This document shows, piece after piece, positions 22,501-62,791 of a stretch of 64,000 nucleotides of DNA. A model generated the notes under the pieces. The model did no database searches, was not told the DNA's origin, and was given only the letters and a program-made list of their open reading frames with translations. The translations under genes and the position numbers were made by a program. Source of the DNA: Chrysogorgia sp. JL179-B06 (Eukaryota > Cnidaria > Anthozoa > Scleralcyonacea > Chrysogorgiidae); assembly GCA_035772405.1 (NCBI GenBank), contig JAYKKM010000309.1:2070001-2134000 (forward strand). The letters run 5' to 3'. Numbering within the stretch: the first letter of the stretch is position 1; each line of letters opens with the position of its first letter.

Positions 22501-22770
22501 TCTGATTCTCACAATACCACCACAATCTTGTTATATGCGCATTCCGTAACGCTACAAAGTACATTTCTATATGTACGTTTTACGTTTGTACGACAGCTTC
22601 GCGCGCGTAAATGCAGATGAAATTTGTTTAACGGAAACAAAATCAAATTCAAAAAAAATTTTAAAAAAATAAATATATATTTCTGCAGAAACAAAATTGT
22701 TAGAACACAACGCATTAAACAAACGTGATCTAAACCATTTGGCATTTCGCTCACTTTAATACTTTAATAC
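22500..22770 (+). repeat. dispersed repeat R1 fragment
   Basis: GCTTCGCGCGCGTAAATGCA, GTTAGAACACAACGCATT and CATTTGGCATTTCGCTCAC match 25,700-25,860 and 31,020-31,205 in the same orientation. Confidence 0.7.
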
Positions 22771-23647
22771 TTTAATACTTCACCATGATAAACGTTGTAA
22801 TTTTACTAATTGAGATAATTTTACACATACATTCAGGAAACGTAATACAGTAATACATATTGACCAATTTTATGGTTTTAACTAAATTGTTACGAGAATT
22901 TTGTAGGGGTTTAACCGGCGGACATTGTCCGACCAGAAAATAAGAATGTCCGATCCGAATTTTACTTAGATTTTTTTGCTGAATTAAAAACAGGATTTGT
23001 TTTGTTTGTTTATGACTTTTTGATCATTTGATTAAAATTTCAAATACATTTAATTAAATTTTAATGAAATTCGGTTTAAAAACAGATCGGAAAGAACGGT
23101 ATTAATGTGTTGCCAGGAGCACGAAACCATGGCTTTCTCATTCCGAGGATTTGTCGTGGTGTTGTCATGCTGAACAGTAAGCTTAACGAAGTTCTTATCA
23201 AGGCTACTAGACACTCAAAATGATATTTCAACCTTATGCTTGCGTGAGTGCTGCGCTTGCGTCGAATTTTCACTGTGAAATAAGGACAATTGTACAGTTC
23301 GCTTATATGCTAGTTGCGCTAATATTTTAATATAAGTGAACTTCTTATACAAAATCACAATATTCATAGCTATAATACAAGGAGGAAAAAAGACCTAAAT
23401 CGCGAACTTGGCAAGATAACTTTTAGTTTTAATGGCCTTTACTGTGTAATAAATTCCCTACTAAAGTAAAAGAGGCATCTTCACTTTCAAGTTTTAAGAC
23501 TGAAATTTCGAAATACTTACTGATATTTGACACTTTTTAACTTTTAACTTTTTAACTTTTCTTATATATAATTCCACAGTTTATAATTTACGTTTTGTTC
23601 ATTGGAGACTTTTATATGACTTAAAAATATATGTAGCTATATAACAT

Positions 23648-23930
23648 TATGTAGTTTAGTTTAGTTTAGTTTATTAGATTTCTCACTCTTTGGTGAACGG
23701 AATACCCCAACAGGCTAGAAGCCCAATTGATAGGGGTTCCGAGGGCCTACGATTTAAGGTCGTTATCCGAGAAGACCCGAAAGTCTTACCATTTGCTGAT
23801 ATTATTGCAAAGGCAGCACTTTCTCCTCAATTATTTTTAAGACCCTGAGTGGAGGTCCGACCCAGGATCTGAACCTGCGTCTCCCAGCTTATAGACATGT
23901 CAGTGTAGTAACCACTAGACCACAAAATTT
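23648..23930 (-). mobile_element. tRNA-derived SINE, full length
   Basis: On the minus strand: box A-like TGTGGTCTAGTGGTTACTAC, box B GCAGGTTCAGATCCTGGGTC, a body (ACTCAGGGTCTTAAAAATAA, GAAAGTGCTGCCTTTGCAAT), and a short tandem tail (TAAAC)n at 23,652-23,672. A partial copy lies at 58,845-59,020. Confidence 0.8.
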
Positions 23931-24320
23931 AAACATGCAGGTTCCTTATGAATACCAGTCTTGTAACTGAAGAGACAATTAACCTGTTTAAATAAAGTTA
24001 ATCGTATCGTACTTCATGCGTCGCATTTGAAAACCGGGCTTTAATGCCACGTTCCATCAAGAACAAGGCCAAATAATGAATTTGTTGTTGATAATATATA
24101 ACATTGACATATTAACGCTAAACAGAAACATGGCTTTTGCTACAAGTGGAAAACGTCACTCACTCTCAAGATGAATGCAGCCAAGAAATATAAGTCATGC
24201 ATTTGAACTCATTGATATGACAATGAAATCCTCAACTGAATCACTACGGATTATCGTGGTATATCTTCCCCTCCATCAAAAGTAAACGGCTTGACAAATC
24301 AACTATAATCTTTTCTGAAT
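23931..24320. other. intergenic, nothing recognised
   Basis: No ORF with motifs and no repeat structure seen by eye. Confidence 0.35.
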
Positions 24321-25540
24321 TTACTTCATACCATGGAATGTGATCTTGGAGTGGTGGGTAATGCCCAGAAGTGGATTGCCTCCATCTTGATGGGAAGAAA
24401 GCAACGCATTTGCATTGATCGTGTCCAATCTAAAAGTTACGGTCTGACCTCTGGCGTTCCTAAGGGTAGCTGCTTAGGCCCATTGCTATTTCTTATCTAC
24501 CTCTGAGATATTTAAAATCGTATCAAAACATCTTCCCTGCGCCCCATAAATATGTAGATGATACGCAAATGTATCTCTCGTTCAAGCCTGATACTCCATC
24601 GTCCTGCAAGAAGATGCTGTTATAAATCATTTGAGGAATACATTGCTGAAGTTCCAGCCTTGGATGATCTCACATCGACTGCTAATTAACGATACTAAAA
24701 CTCACTAAATTTTTAATAATTGGCTCTAGGCAGCAGTTGTTGAAAGTAACTATTGATTTTATCAGTCGGTGCGTAATCTTGGTTGTTGTTTGATAACCAG
24801 ATGTCAATGAATGCCCACGTACGTAATTGGTAGAGTCTGTAGTAAGGCATTTCGTAGTCTTTATAACATTCGACAAATTAGAAATTTCTATCATCTGACT
24901 CGACCAGAATCATTTCATGCTTTCGTTGCGTCTCATCTAGACTATTGCAATTCTTTGCTATATGGTGTCCCTCATGATATCAAATTGATCAATTACAACG
25001 TATATACTTAATGATGCGTTAGCCGCTCGAATGGTGTGTCTTGTACCTAAATACGAGTACACCACACCTGTTCTTAAGAAACTTCATTGCCTGCCTATTC
25101 AATATCGTGTGATTTTTAAGATTGCATGCACTGTCTTTAATTGAGCATACGGCAAGGCTCCTGGATATATCTGGAAAGCCTGCTCCATGTTAAACACACC
25201 GGTCCATACCGTTTAAGATCACAAGAACAACACCTGCTTTTGGTCACCAGAAGATCCAGTAAAACCTTTGGAGACAGGGCCTTTTATAAGGCTGGTCCTG
25301 TTGTTTGGAACAGCCTACCGCTTTTTATAAGACAATCCTCTAGTACTGACTCTTTTAAGAAAATAAAAACGTATTTATTTAGAAAGGCTTACGAGTCTTA
25401 GTCTTGTAACATATTTTTTTAAACTTGTTTAATATTTTTCGTAATTATTTGTAATATTCTACACCTAGCTTTAGAATATTTATAGTTTTAGCGCGTTATA
25501 AATTCAAAATATTATTATTATATTATTATTATTATATCTT
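24320..25540 (+). pseudogene. degenerate CR1/L2-type LINE, 3' part
   Basis: Broken plus-strand frames give, in order: NAQKWIASILMGRKQRICID, the RT block SGVPKGSCLGPLLFLIYL, the catalytic box YVDDTQMYL (usually YADD), SKAFRSLYNIRQIRNFYHLT, SHLDYCNSLLYGVP, LKKLHCLPIQYRVIFKIACT and the C-terminal VVWNSLPLFIRQSSSTDSFK. It ends with a (TTA)n tail at 25,513-25,540. Multiple frameshifts and stops make it non-functional. Confidence 0.85.
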
Positions 25541-25639
25541 GAACGGCTAGCTATAGACTTTAAAAAAGTTCTTAGTATAACTGGAGATTGCCACGTCGAG
25601 GACATAAGGTTCGGTCACGTTAAAGTTGTGACGTAGTCA

Positions 25640-26150
25640 AGGTTGTTTTCCTCGGCAGTGCTGTGCTTTTCATGCAATACGTTTTATAATTGCATTACGG
25701 CAGCTTTGCGCGCGTAAATGTAGATGATATGGAATTTGTTCAACGTTTTAAGCGAGTACGAACGCATTATTTTATCCTGCAGAAACAAAATTGTTAGAAC
25801 CCAACACATTACACAAATATGATCCAAACCATCTGGCATTTGGGTTACTTTAATACTTGAAATTTTACAATGTTTTATTAACACCAACATGAGAAACGTT
25901 GTTTTTATAATTGAGATAGAATATGTTTGCTCCGTAGAAAGTTGGGGAATAGAAATAATCAAGCGATCAAGTGAAATATATATATATATAATATAAATAT
26001 ATATCAAATGAAATAAACTACTGCCAAACGGAGGAAAGATACACTCAGACATTTCGAGCGAAAGCCCTTCATTCACTCTGATATAAATAGGGCTCAGCTG
26101 TATTAAGGCATGGCTGTTGACTTTTTCCAGACATTTTGTCAAACTTAGCA
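25640..26150 (+). repeat. dispersed repeat R1
   Basis: Shares CGGCAGCTTTGCGCGCGTAA, GCAGAAACAAAATTGTTAGA, ATTTCGAGCGAAAGCCCTTC and the intervening order with 30,895-31,400, and with 19,855-20,470 inverted. The ORF in the other strand is a chance frame. Confidence 0.75.
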
Positions 26151-26255
26151 AAGTAGGAACTAATTTACGGGTTTGTTTCCATGACAACAAGGTCACGTGA
26201 CTCATTTGGATGAAAACATAAAACGTTCTTGAGGCACGCGTTATACATAATTATA

Positions 26256-27182
<927 letters not shown>

Positions 27183-27416
27183 ATTTAAACAATTAAACAG
27201 CGTATTTTGATGCAAATATTGATCTAGTTTATCAAGCTAACTTGCCACATTGTATAGCATTACCGTAAATGGAAACTTTTAGCGAATGATTTTTCCTCCA
27301 ATTACAATTTCTCTAATATTTTTGTTTCTGCAAATTGATTCCTACCATTCAACTTAACATGATAAACGTAATTGAAGTTTGCATCAAATAACGCTGTTTA
27401 ATTGTTTAAATTGTAT
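27183..27416. mobile_element. MITE with ATTTAAACAATTAAACAGCG ends
   Basis: Left ATTTAAACAATTAAACAGCG ... TTTTGATGCAAA and right TTTGCATCAAATAACGCTGT ... TTAATTGTTTAAAT are inverted repeats of about 35 bp. The interior is 165 bp and non-coding. It abuts the (TA)n tract. Confidence 0.75.
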
Positions 27417-27857
27417 ATATTCGCGTGCGTGATCAAGAACGTTTTAAGTTTTCATTCAATATGGCCGCCAATGAGTCACGTGACCTTGTTGTCATGGAAA
27501 CGAAACCGTAAATTAGTTCCTACTGTATGATGAATACGTTTTATAAGTTAGACTTACTTTCGACAAAATCTCTGGAAAATAGGAAATCGACAACTGAACT
27601 AGTGTAAACTATAAACCTTACTGAGAATAATATACAGTGCGTATTCAACCTATTGTGGTAAGTTTGAAGCCCTAGACCGACCTCTGAGGCCCTGTTTATA
27701 ACCGCTAGGGTAACCCTAGGAGTAGGGTTACCCTAGCGCCAGGGCGAAAAGATAGCTTGCGTTTATAAGGAAATGATCGGGCTAGGGTAACCATAGGACT
27801 ATAGGGTGAAGTATACTCGCGCCGTCGAGCGTGTACGCGGGAAATTCGAGTGTAAAC

Positions 27858-28106
27858 ATGGCGGAAAGAAAGAAAATTCTTGCTGTATTATCGATTTTAA
27901 TCTCTCTACTACCTGTGCTTAGTTCTCTTCAGTTAGATGGTATTCTTGTTTGTTATTCAATCATGTCTATAACTGTTAAACAACTAACACTTCTTCATGC
28001 GGCTCTATATTCTATTGCTCTGCCCTATCTCGACGACTTATTCGAAGAAATTGACATATGCGAGGCTTGCGAGTGCATCAAGAGGCCTGACTACCTGAAA
28101 ACTTGA
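27858..28106 (+). CDS. 82-aa ORF inside Harbinger-like element A
   Basis: ATG to TGA, 82 aa, starting MAERKKILAVLSILISLLPV and ending CECIKRPDYLKT. The N-terminus is basic and then hydrophobic. It resembles the start of the broken ORF in element B (54,840, MAGKRRVLVASFIVLSLGPL), so it is probably the first segment of the same transposon protein, truncated by deletion. No function can be assigned. Confidence 0.45.
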   Translation: MAERKKILAVLSILISLLPVLSSLQLDGILVCYSIMSITVKQLTLLHAALYSIALPYLDDLFEEIDICEACECIKRPDYLKT

Positions 28107-28157
28107 CCCGGGTGTCCGAGTTGTCCCTATCGATTGTGTTTATACAGCAAAAACATA

Positions 28158-28366
28158 TCTCTAGTGCTAGGGTTTCCCTAGCTAAGTGATAGGGTTTCCC
28201 TAGCTAAGTGATAGGGTTTCCCTAGCTAAGTGATAGGGTTTCCCTAGCTAAGTGATAGGGTTTCCCTAGCTAAGTGATAGGGTTTCCCTAGCTAAGTGTT
28301 AGGGATTCCCTAGCTAAGTGATAGGGTTTCCCTAGCTAAGTGATAGGGTTTCCCTAGCTAAGTGAT
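28158..28366 (+). repeat. 22-bp minisatellite, about 9-10 units
   Basis: Unit AGGGTTTCCCTAGCTAAGTG + AT, almost perfect, inside element A. Confidence 0.95.
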
Positions 28367-28499
28367 AGGGTGACCCTACTAGTAGGGTAACCCTATAGTT
28401 TGCTTATAAACGCAACGTAGAAAAATAACTACACTAGGGTCACCCGCGGGCACTATAGGGTAGTAACCCTATTCCTTGAGCCACAGGAATAGATAAAGC

Positions 28500-29060
28500 T
28501 TACAAAATACTTTAAATACATGTTATTTGAGTGCACATCCGTGGCTCAGCTAATGTGTATACACAATGTAGATATAGGAGTAGCTGTTGCCGAGTAACTA
28601 ATGCCTATGTTGTAAAGAATTTACGTTAATTATTCCATCTGTGTTTCTGAAAAACTTAGAACTTTGAAGTTCCCTCCTACATGACGGCTTTGACGTCCTG
28701 TGAAACAACACTATAACGCATTGACATTGTGTTCAACTGAAAATGTAACTACTAAATTCTGCTTCTTCTGTCCAATGTTGTGCTGCGAGCCGTCTTTATA
28801 ATTGCATTCCTCTCAAGAGGCGCGGAAGGTGTAATTTGGAATATTTGTTTTTCAGAAATCGTTCTTATACTAAGATGTGGTGTTGTCTACGCAAGCGAGG
28901 GTGATAATCTCGCGAGTAATATATAATGGGAATATCCCAACGAAACGTTAGCTAATAAAATATGTTTTTAAATTTCTGTCATGTCATATGTCTTAAAGTC
29001 ATTTTTTGGGCTTTAATCTTTATTTCTAAATTAGGGTTCCAGCCTGGTGTTTCAATTGCC
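28500..29060. other. right arm of the 27.5-28.9 kb dispersed repeat; no gene
   Basis: 28,600-28,870 is the inverted counterpart of 18,880-19,025 / 19,600-19,700. Relative to that copy, about 0.9 kb containing element A is inserted here. Confidence 0.5.
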
Positions 29061-29064
29061 ACAA

Positions 29065-29400
29065 TAGGCATGTATGTTATGTATGTGGACTCGCTAATTC
29101 CAAATCTGTTTTCAGAATTGAAAACGGTTAAATATTGATCGAGATAACGTTCGAAATATGATTACAATTTTGTCACGTATAGAAATTATAGTCGCCTGCA
29201 AGCAGCCTAATTGCCGACTAATTTCTAAGTACATAAACCGTTTTTATACGAAGGGTATGCACGTTCTCGTAATATAATAGACACGTATGTTATGTATTTA
29301 GACTCGGTAATTCTGAGAAATCTGTTTTCAGAATTGAAATCGAGTAAATATTGGCCGAGATTACGTTCAAAATCCACGTACGAAGAAACGGCTTTTTGCG
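29065..29400 (+). repeat. dispersed repeat R3, two copies
   Basis: Words GACTCGCTAATTCCAAATCT, GTTTTCAGAATTGAAAACGG and ATTGATCGAGATAACGTTC recur at 33,085-33,350 (+), 33,430-33,510 (-), 38,640-39,090 (-) and 59,205-59,278 (-). No ORF. Confidence 0.75.
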
Positions 29401-29554
29401 ATTTCTTATTACATGTAGGTCTGCAGGGCCCCAAAAAGCGGGCGAGGGATTAATGCGTACACGTATTTCTAGTTTTACACATACGATTTAGAAAACGTGA
29501 TAAACTAAGTTGGGAATGGAAATAAAATGGAAAGAAGAGCTGAATTATATTATG

Positions 29555-29955
29555 CTTTTTCTGATATAGATAGAGAGAGATAGATAGAGACAGATAGAGA
29601 GATAAAGAAATAGATAGAGAGATCGAGAGAGAGAGAGAGAATTTATTTGAATTCGGTATCTTATCAATTTACAAAATTGCTTTCCATAAGAGCCGAATAA
29701 TATTTACAAAATTAATTTCAAAATGAGATCGAGAGATATATAGCGATATAGAGATATAGAGATAGGAAAGATAGAAAGATGGAAAGATCGAAAGATCGAG
29801 AGATCGAGAGATCGAGAGATATAGAGATATAGAGATATAGAGATATAGATATAGAGATATAGAGATATAGAGATATAGAGATAGGAAAGATAGAAAGATA
29901 GAAAGATAGAAAGATCGAGAGATCGAGAGATCGAGAGATCGAGAGATAGATGGCA
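29555..29955 (+). repeat. GATAGAGA/GATCGAGA simple repeats
   Basis: Purine-rich simple sequence in two blocks (29,565-29,640 and 29,728-29,952), units GATAGA, GATCGAGA, GATATAGA and GAAAGATA. ORFs across it are low complexity. Confidence 0.9.
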
Positions 29956-30340
29956 GGAACGTACGGATGAACTATATAGTACATGATAGGAACGCAATTA
30001 AGATACAAGTTACGCGGGTACTTAGAGTGTTGACATTGACATTGTAAGTTTTGAATTTGATATGACGCAACAGTAAATCGATATAACTCAACTCAGGGTG
30101 TTTGTAGGCGTTAGTCTAGATAATAATAATTAATTATTATAACAAGAAACCACGTTGTCATGCATGAACGATGGCGCGATAGACTCTAGTACTGCGAGTG
30201 CCGTATCTATAGCAAAGCCAGTACTGGCTGTAAAAATTCGCGGCGGGTAAACATTACAACAGGACATATCATCATTTACATATACGTATATTCATTGTCA
30301 TCATTTACATGTACGTACATACTCATACATACTGCATGCT

Positions 30341-30350
30341 TATATATAAA
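30341..30350 (+). promoter_or_regulatory. TATA box of gene 2
   Basis: TATATATAAA, followed about 30 bp later by a plausible start region (CCATCATCCAGTGCAG). A 5' UTR of roughly 100 nt, without an intervening in-frame-extending ATG, leads to the signal-peptide ATG at 30,471. The exact start site cannot be seen. Confidence 0.55.
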
Positions 30351-30470
30351 GGACATCGACCCATCATCCAGTGCAGAGCAAGTACCAAGATCAGAGAAGT
30401 ATCTAGCTCAAACATACTCGTCAAACAGACACCAATCAAAGTGTTATCAGAAGCAAAAGGAAGCAGCGAC

Positions 30471-58478
<28,008 letters not shown>

Positions 58479-58844
58479 GTAAGTAAAATAAAAGACTTTT
58501 TTTATAAAGTAAATGGTTTGAACCTAGGAGTATCATTATAGATGTGCGAAGTTGGTCGTCCAGGTTGTTTGTAGTCTTGAGAAGACTATTACTGACGCGT
58601 TTCGACGGCCTCAGCGGTGGTCATCATCGGATTAATCTGCCTGAAGACTAAAGCGTGTTTGTGATCAGGTTTGCCTATATATATATATACGTCTGGTTCA
58701 TACGTCATGTTGGAACACTGTTGTTTCCACATATGGTGTAATTGTTTGCATTTCATATCGCGTGTGGGATTTGTAAATCGATATGGTACGAGGTCGCGTT
58801 TTCCCTAGTTTTGTTATTGTAGTTAGTGGTTGGTGCAAATCCTG

Positions 58845-59020
58845 GGTCGGAACCACCACTCAGGGTCTTAAAAATAATTGAGGAGAAAGTGCTGCCTTTG
58901 CAACAACACCAGCAAATGGTAAGACTTTCGAGTCTTCTCGGAAAACGACCTTAAATCGTAGGCCCTCGGAATCCTTATCAGATGGGTTTTTCCGTTCACC
59001 TAAGAGTGATAAACTTGAAT
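58845..59020 (+). mobile_element. SINE fragment
   Basis: Same family as 23,648-23,930: AAATCCTGGGTCGGAACCAC, AGGAGAAAGTGCTGCCTTTG, TCGTAGGCCCTCGGAATCC. The tRNA head is missing. Confidence 0.75.
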
Positions 59021-59278
59021 AGTCAAGCGCTTAATACATGAGCCTCTGGCTCGGATAAATAGGGCAACCTCATCTTGTTTGGAATTAAACTAGAAATACG
59101 TATCCGCTGACTATCCCCTACGGGATTACCCCCATCCATGGTTCCCAGACCTCGCGCGCCGTGTATTTGTAGTTCACAAATTGCAATTGTGCAATTTGTC
59201 GTAGATTTTGAACGTTTATCTCGATCAATATTTAACCGATTTTAATTCTGAAAACAGATTTGGAATTAGCGTGTCTAA

Positions 59279-59659
59279 GGCCCTGTTTACATGAAGTGGA
59301 TTGACAGTCCAATCGGATCGAAAAACACGGATGAAGTCAATCCGGGCACATGTTTACATGAATCCGTTTGGCAGCAGGCCTCAAACCGCACATGCGTACT
59401 TTTTGAGGCCTGAATACGCGCATGCGTAAATTTCGCGCATGCGTATCAAGTCATTTTCAAGTCAAACCGTGTTTACATCAGTCAGATTGGCAACATTCAA
59501 GTCGATCCTTGCTTGAATCTCAAGTCAATCCACTCAACTGCGTGGATTGACTTCAGCCATCCGTTTCGATCAGATCGAAAACTTTCAATCGTCTTCATGT
59601 AAATACAACAAGGAGAAACATTGACTTGAACACTCAATCCGCTTCATGTAAACAGGGCC
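59279..59659. mobile_element. Harbinger-like MITE with TAA duplication
   Basis: GGCCCTGTTTACATGAAG at the left, CTTCATGTAAACAGGGCC at the right, followed inside by GGATTGA/TCAATCC. Flanked by TAA at 59,276-59,278 and 59,660-59,662. It interrupts an R3 repeat, whose halves GCGTGTC and ATACATAACATAC lie on either side. No ORF. Confidence 0.88.
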
Positions 59660-59759
59660 TAAATACATAACATACCTGTATGTGTCTATTATATGGTTAT
59701 AATTTCATGTGTTAATCATCATAATAACCGAATCATAATCATGTCGTACATCATAATAA

Positions 59760-62378
59760 CCGAATATTAATGGTCAACTTTCAAGGCAACCCTGGATTAA
59801 CAATTGTAGTAACATACTGCCAACAAATACAGCAGATAATGGTACATTAGAAGATCATTATGATAATCTCAGAAGTGCAATTGAGTCAATACCAGTACAT
59901 AACATGACCATTATAACTGGAGACTTCAATGCACAAATAGGGAAGGAGGATGGCAACTTTACATACCACGAAATAACAAATCGAAATGGAAAAATTCTTC
60001 TAGATTTCAGCACAGAAAATAATTTCGAAATAACCAATCTGCGTTTTCAAAAAAAAAAAGGAAAACAATGGACATTTATAGGACCAGGCGGTAACAAAAG
60101 CCAAATTGATTTTATACTTTGTAATAAAAAGTGGAGAAATAGTATCCTGAATGTGGAACCATACAACTCCTTTGCGAGCGTGGGATCTGATCATCGCATT
60201 GTAACATCAAAGATACGGTTAAGTCTTAGGAAGTGTAAAAGAGCTCCACGGAAAATGCAATATGATTGGGAAGTGCTGAGGACAGATTCCGGAATCCAGG
60301 AGGCATATACCATTGATGTGAAAAAGCAATTTGACAATTTGCTGGAAATAGATGAAACCGGAACAGAGATATACCAAAGATTTATTGATGCAAACAAACA
60401 TGCAATGGAAACCATCATGCCAATAAAACCAAGAAAAAAGAGGGTTCGCTTTGATGAAGACCCAAGGGTAATCACAGCCCGTCACCGGATTAAGATTGCT
60501 TATGACACATACCATGTTGATACCTCTGAGCGCAACAGACTCGGATATGAAGAAGCAAAAAACGATCTAGAAAATGCATATGAGATGGTCATGGAAGAAG
60601 ATCTATGTGGAAAAGTGAAAGAAGTCGAACAAGCAAATATCAACTGTAAATATAGTAAAAGCTGGTCACTCATTAACGATATCACAGGACGAAAGTCATG
60701 TATCAAAGGACAACTTAAAGGGAATACGTCCAAAGAAAGAGTTGAAAATTGGTATAAACATTTCCTGGGCCTACTTGGCAGAGCACCAATAGTTGATGAC
60801 GAGTTTGAAGTAATTGATACCGTACTGACAGATATTAATATTAAAGAAGGTCCATTCAGTAAAGATGAATATCAAATGGTCAAAAATTCACTGACAGAGG
60901 GTAAAGCTAATGGAGAGGATGGAATACCACCTGAGGTACTTAAGCGGTGTGACTTGGATGATATCATTCTTGACTTCTGTAACAGGGCTCTCATGGAAGA
61001 AGAAACACCAAACCAATGGAAAATTCTAAACCTTATCCCCATACCAAAGTCTGGAGACCTGAGGGAAGGAGGCAGTTATCGTGGAATTGCCCTGAGCTCT
61101 TCTGTGGCTAAAGCATACAATAAAATGATTTTAAACCGAATTAAATCAGCACTCGACCATCATCTGCGTATTAATCAAAATGGTTTTCGGAATGGTAGAA
61201 CAACAACTAGTCATATTCTTGCTCTCCGTCGACTCATGGAAGGAATACGGAAAAGAAATCTACCGGCTATAATGACTTTTATTGACTTCAGAAAAGCATT
61301 TGACTCAGTTCATCGAGGGAAAATGCTTAAAATATTAACAGCATATGCTATTCCTGACGAACTTGTAACTGCTATTGGTAATCTATACAAGGACACACAT
61401 GCCAAAGTTTTATCGCCAGATGGAGAGACTGAAATGTTTGAAATACTCGCTGGAGTTTTGCAAGGCGATACGCTGGCCCCATATCTGTTCATCATAGTAC
61501 TGGATTATGCACTACGAAAGGCAATTACTGGGAAAGAAGAGGACTTAGGATTTCGCCTGGTGAAAAGGAAAAGCAGACGAGTTAAACCAATTGTAATAAC
61601 GGATTTTGATTTTGCGGATGACATCGCGTTATTATCGGAAGAAATAGACCAAGCACAAGAGCTTTTAAACAGAGTGGAATGGGAGGCAAGTAAAACCGGA
61701 TTGAAGCTAAACACTGCTAAAACGAAATTCATTGCGCTTAACCAACCGTTACCACCCACGCTCATAACTAAAGATGGATCTTCTCTGGAAAGAGTTAAGG
61801 ACTTTAAGTATCTCGGATCATGGATTAACACAACAGAAAAGGATATAAAAGTTAGAAAAGCGCTAACATGGAAGGCATGCAACAAGATGTCCAAGATATG
61901 GAAATCTAAATTATCTCGAAAATTGAAAATTAGACTATTTCAAGCAACTGTAGAGACCGTTCTGTTATATGGTTGCGAATCGTGGACCTTAACTAAAGTT
62001 TTAGAGAAACAACTTGACGGCTGCTATACCAGATTACTTCGTACTATTTTGAACATTAGCTGGAAACAACATCTCACGAACGTTGGACTGTACTCGGGTT
62101 TGCCTAAAATTACTGAACGCATCAAAGAAAGAAGATTACGATTCACTGGTCATTGCTATCGACGAAGTGATGATCTTGTCTCAAGCCTAATTCTATGGGA
62201 ACCAAAACATGGAACTGTGAATAGAGGAAGACCGGAAACCACTTTTATTAAAAAGTTGACAAAGGACACAGGTTTGGAGTCGGAAGATCTACACACGGTG
62301 ATGATGGACAGGGAACAATGGTCTAAGATTGTAAAAGCCAACACTACTCGGCTCTAAAGCCGCCTTGATGATGATGAA
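59760..62378 (+). mobile_element. 5'-truncated RTE-like LINE
   Basis: Plus-strand element. It begins within the endonuclease domain (broken frames at 59,770-59,900: PTNTADNGTLEDHYDNL, SAIESIPVHN), then a long open frame to a stop at 62,355. The 3' UTR is about 20 bp and ends in TGATGATGATGAA; a very short 3' UTR with a microsatellite-like end is typical of the RTE clade. The first half of the endonuclease and the 5' UTR are missing, so it cannot be autonomous. Confidence 0.85.
59904..62357 (+). CDS. LINE endonuclease (C-terminal half) and reverse transcriptase
   Basis: 817 codons without a stop. Endonuclease remnants: MTIITGDFNAQIGKEDG and FASVGSDHRIVTSKIRL. Reverse transcriptase: GIPPEVLKRC (finger), LIPIPKSGDLREGGSYRGIA, TFIDFRKAFDSVHRGKML, AGVLQGDTLAPYLFIIVLDY, catalytic DFADDIALLSEE, then LKLNTAKTKF and FKYLGSWI. 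C-terminal part: CESWTLTK and RLRFTGHCYRRSDDLVSSLI. The uninterrupted frame points to a young insertion, truncated at integration. Clade assignment is by motif style and 3' end only; a phylogeny would be decisive. Confidence 0.88.
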   Translation: MTIITGDFNAQIGKEDGNFTYHEITNRNGKILLDFSTENNFEITNLRFQKKKGKQWTFIGPGGNKSQIDFILCNKKWRNSILNVEPYNSFASVGSDHRIVTSKIRLSLRKCKRAPRKMQYDWEVLRTDSGIQEAYTIDVKKQFDNLLEIDETGTEIYQRFIDANKHAMETIMPIKPRKKRVRFDEDPRVITARHRIKIAYDTYHVDTSERNRLGYEEAKNDLENAYEMVMEEDLCGKVKEVEQANINCKYSKSWSLINDITGRKSCIKGQLKGNTSKERVENWYKHFLGLLGRAPIVDDEFEVIDTVLTDINIKEGPFSKDEYQMVKNSLTEGKANGEDGIPPEVLKRCDLDDIILDFCNRALMEEETPNQWKILNLIPIPKSGDLREGGSYRGIALSSSVAKAYNKMILNRIKSALDHHLRINQNGFRNGRTTTSHILALRRLMEGIRKRNLPAIMTFIDFRKAFDSVHRGKMLKILTAYAIPDELVTAIGNLYKDTHAKVLSPDGETEMFEILAGVLQGDTLAPYLFIIVLDYALRKAITGKEEDLGFRLVKRKSRRVKPIVITDFDFADDIALLSEEIDQAQELLNRVEWEASKTGLKLNTAKTKFIALNQPLPPTLITKDGSSLERVKDFKYLGSWINTTEKDIKVRKALTWKACNKMSKIWKSKLSRKLKIRLFQATVETVLLYGCESWTLTKVLEKQLDGCYTRLLRTILNISWKQHLTNVGLYSGLPKITERIKERRLRFTGHCYRRSDDLVSSLILWEPKHGTVNRGRPETTFIKKLTKDTGLESEDLHTVMMDREQWSKIVKANTTRL

Positions 62379-62462
62379 TATACACATTGCTGTAGTGAAT
62401 GTTGGAGAGCTTGGAGTATATAGTGACTACAGTACATATATCAATCGAACCAGTACATCATT

Positions 62463-62560
62463 GAGTCTTGGTAGCTCAATGGTTAGAGCGTCTCACCGGC
62501 AATCAGAAGGTTTCTGAATATACGAGCTTGACGATCGCCCATGTATCGTCTGTTATAATT
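62463..62560 (+). mobile_element. tRNA-derived SINE, box B lost
   Basis: GAGTCTTGGTAGCTCAATGG, GTCTCACCGGCAATCAGAAG, then TTTCTGAATATACGAGCTTG and ACGATCGCCCATGTATCGTC. Same family as 13,493 and 13,983, with a different internal deletion. Confidence 0.75.
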
Positions 62561-62791
62561 TCATGTTACAAGGTTCCAAATATATTAGCATATATTAGCA
62601 ACAGAACGATAAATATATTAGCGACATAACGATAGTTATTTTTTTTGAGGTTCGTAACTCAGGTCCGTAATTAAAATAGAGCCTTTTGATTGGACTGAGT
62701 ACGAGGTCCGTATCACACCAGTACGGACCTCTCGCAACTTTTCGCGCCAAAAAATTGCAATTTTTTTTACTTTGCTCGAAAAAAATAAACA

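Larger units (their letters stand above)
27688..28480 (+). mobile_element. PIF/Harbinger-like element A, right end decayed
   Basis: Begins GGCCCTGTTTATAACCGCTA, close to the GGCCCTGTTTACATG ends of the elements at 54,677 and 59,279. It is followed by palindromic AGGGTAACCCTA words, a small ORF (27,858-28,106) and a 22-bp array. The right side holds the matching TAGGGTAACCCTATAG / TTATAAACGC, but the final AAACAGGGCC is missing. The family call rests on the TIRs and on element B. Confidence 0.6.

Noticed and set aside
28158..28366. CRISPR-like regular array
   Set aside because: Units are contiguous 22-bp repeats without variable spacers; it is a minisatellite inside a transposon.
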